Shown here piece by piece: positions 62,166 to 64,000 of a DNA stretch of 64,000 nt. Position numbers and translations under genes: made by a program. The stretch lies in the NCBI GenBank assembly GCA_013398175.1, contig VZRZ01008245.1, positions 125,232-189,231 of the forward strand. Direction: 5' to 3'. The stretch's first letter is position 1, and each line of letters begins with the position of its first letter. The stretch comes from Climacteris rufus (Eukaryota; Chordata; Aves; Passeriformes; Climacteridae). Below the pieces are notes generated by a model, which worked only from the letters and a program-made list of their open reading frames with translations, made no database searches and was not told where the DNA came from.

Positions 62166-63690
62166 GTAAAAATCAAACAACTGAAAAAACCGCCAAATTT
62201 AAGAAAAAAAAAAAAAGTGCAATCTCGTGAATGTTTCAGCTACTATGCTGTTCTAAACAATTAATTTTCTTGCAACTCATTCTGCAAAAGCTTTTCTAGT
62301 ATATCCTACCACCCTCTCCTCCTTCATCCCTGATTTAAAGCCCTCTGGCAGCGGGGTTGTTCCAAGCCCCCCCGGCAGAGGTGGGCAGGGGCAGGACTCG
62401 GCCCCGGGGTCCCAGCCCCTCCTCTAACGCTGCCTGAATGTGTGTCCGCTGTGCCTCCCGCAGGCTGGGGAGATCAGCTCATCTGGACGCAGACCTACGA
62501 GGAAGCGCTTTTCCGGGCCAAGCACAGGTACCCGCCCCGCCGCGCCCACCCCGAGCCCCCCGCGCCTGCCCCGCTCCTAACGAGGGCTCTTCTTTTCCAG
62601 CCAGAAACCCCTGATGATTATCCACCACTTGGAAGACTGCCCACACAGCCAAGGTAATCTCTTTGCATAGGGGAGGGGAAAAAAAATAAATTCTTCAGTT
62701 TCTGGAAAAATGCTGCTGAAAAAAAAAACAGCCACTGTTCTGCTTAAACCTTAGAGAAGTACTAGCTTGCACAAGCATCAGGAGTGTTCTTCCAGTCGCT
62801 GTAACATGAAGGTATTTTCCAATGTGTAGATATAAAATAAAAATAGTAATTCAGTACTGCATGATACAGAATGGATACAGAAATGAGCACAGATGAGTAG
62901 GATTTGACCTCTGACAAATCTGGGTTTGGTTCACAGCACAATCAGCCAAAATCAACAGTAAGACCAGGAGTAGTGAGAAATAATAATTTGTTGGAAAGGT
63001 CATGTTCAGCTCTTGATATCATCAATGATTGAGACTGAATCCAGCCAGGGACTGAATCAGTCCAGGCTGAAACTGAGCTCTTGCAGGATTTCTGGTAAAT
63101 GGGACTGCTCTTTTCCTAGTGTCTCTGAATTTATCTGTCTCTGAATTTATCTTCTTCCTCAAAGTCAATCCACATGGATCTTTGCATCCATCCATAGCTC
63201 TAGTAACTCCAGAAGGGTCCTTATACAAGCATTTAAACCCTTCCAAACATTTCAGTCTCAAGCCCTGCATGCTGTATTATCAAATGCCTTAAGAACTGGG
63301 GCCAGAAACTGCAATAGTATAACAGGAGGTTTGAAGGGTCAAATGCTCAAATTCAAACCTAAGCAGACAAATTTGAGAGCCAGCTGCACTGTGTGAAGGA
63401 AGATGGGGCATTTTGTACCATTATAATTACTCTTTAATGCAGAATATAAATAAGTGGATCATGTTCCAATGGAATTAAGTGAAAATCTTCATTAGCTGCA
63501 GTTGTAAACTGGAAATTCTCATTTTGTTTCTTCTATTGGTTTGTTTGAATCTCTTTTTGGAGAATATATTTCAGGGGCATCTTTTTAATTTTCTTTCCCA
63601 TTTTTTTCTGCTCTAGCCCTTAAGAAGGTCTTTGCTGAACACAAAGATATACAGAAACTGGCTGAAAAATTCATTCTGCTGAACCTTGTG
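62036..63690 (+). CDS. AGR2: Anterior gradient protein 2 (AGR2), 5' part; continues beyond the window
   Basis: Encodes an ER-resident PDI-family protein; in mammals it is needed for mucin (MUC2) production and is induced in ER stress. Four coding exons (62036-62165, 62464-62527, 62601-62653, 63617-63690) give residues 1-107 in one frame. Residues 1-20 are a signal peptide (FLLLIVISCALA). A Lys/Asp-rich disordered stretch (21-36), PQTLSRGWGDQLIWTQTYEE (38-57) and the half-active site CPHS (78-81) follow, then ALKKVFAEHKDIQKLAEKF and ILLNLV. Relative to human AGR2, the part up to CPHS is three residues shorter. Glu57 and Arg61 fall where human Glu60 and Lys64, reported in its dimer interface, would be, so the charge pair is kept. 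The start codon has a strong context (gccATGG). The exons after 63690 (cis-proline loop, C-terminal KTEL-type end) lie outside. Confidence 0.96.
62464..62527 (+). CDS. AGR2: AGR2 coding exon 2
   Basis: 64 bp after ...ctcccgcag, encoding GWGDQLIWTQTYEEALFRAK and H, ending in phase 2 at gtaccc. Its length equals the AGR3 exon. Confidence 0.95.
62528..62600 (+). other. AGR2: AGR2 mini-intron, 73 bp
   Basis: A very short, C-rich intron (gtaccc...tcttttccag) with many CpG dinucleotides; the AGR3 counterpart is 1243 bp. It is near the lower limit for efficient vertebrate splicing. Confidence 0.93.
62601..62653 (+). CDS. AGR2: AGR2 coding exon 3 with CPHS motif
   Basis: 53 bp encoding SQKPLMIIHHLEDCPHSQ (the Ser codon is split by the intron). 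Cys78 is the only active-site cysteine, and Ser81 replaces the second, as in other AGR2 proteins. Donor gtaatc, phase 1. Confidence 0.95.
62654..63616 (+). other. AGR2: AGR2 intron, 963 bp
   Basis: No recognised transposon. It contains an exact 16 bp tandem duplication (tgtctctgaatttatc) at 63120-63151 and a minus-strand open frame (63022-63270) without motifs. Confidence 0.9.
63617..63690 (+). CDS. AGR2: AGR2 coding exon 4
   Basis: 74 bp after ...ctgctctag, encoding ALKKVFAEHKDIQKLAEKF and ILLNLV, ending in phase 0 at a consensus gtaagt donor. It is one codon shorter than the AGR3 exon. Confidence 0.95.
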
Positions 63691-64000
63691 GTAAGTTTCC
63701 CAGTGAAAGCTATAAAGTTCTGCTCTTAATTACAGCTTCTTTGGCTTCAGCTTAATAGGTAGGGTTAGCTAGGAAAACGGCCACTGCTGAAGCATAATAC
63801 ATTTCATAGTATTTTTCATTTGTAGCTATCATAAACTCAAAATGTGAGGGAATGTAAAGTTTAATAATAACATGAACTGTTGTTACCAATTTGCAATTCC
63901 AGCTGTTAAGAGACTGCATCCCAGACAGTGAATCTCTTAAACTGCAAAATTGAGCTGCATTTCATACCATAAAGTACAATGAAGGAAAAAATATTTATGT
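63691..64000 (+). other. AGR2: AGR2 intron, cut by the window end
   Basis: No acceptor leading to the conserved YETTDK-type exon is found before 64000, so the rest of AGR2 is outside. Confidence 0.85.

Overview
The window is vertebrate nuclear DNA, most likely from a bird. Three things point that way: interspersed repeats are sparse and dominated by CR1 retrotransposon fragments; there are endogenous-retrovirus LTRs of types common in bird genomes; and the only recognisable genes are two short intron-rich genes of the AGR (anterior gradient, PDI-like) family. The species cannot be fixed from the sequence alone. There is one assembly gap (131 N) beside a GA-rich microsatellite.

Layout: 1-28.9 kb is gene-free, AT-rich intergenic DNA with one LTR (4.7-5.3 kb), the gap plus microsatellite (6.6-7.0 kb), CR1 pieces (16.7-17.4 and about 20.8-21.1 kb), a MIR-like element (3.6-3.8 kb) and one GC-richer block (23.5-24.05 kb). 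AGR3 is complete in its coding part on the + strand (seven coding exons, 28963-35411, 165 aa). 36-60.3 kb is again intergenic, with CR1 fragments at 37, 42.6, 51.1 and 53.5-54.1 kb and a second LTR at 56.4-56.7 kb. AGR2 starts at a TATA promoter near 60.3 kb. It has a non-coding first exon and four coding exons inside the window (107 codons), then runs off the right end before its last coding exons.

The two genes are head-to-tail paralogues with the same exon boundaries and intron phases, in the same relative order as in mammals (AGR3 5' of AGR2). Both encode small secretory-pathway proteins with a signal peptide and one thioredoxin-like domain. AGR3 ends in a KDEL-like tetrapeptide, QTEL. 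AGR2 has the family's usual CPHS half-active site. AGR3 here reads CQYC, a full CxxC, where human AGR3 has CQYS; this is the most interesting observation in the window. I found no novel multi-gene system, and most long open frames here are chance frames in intergenic DNA.
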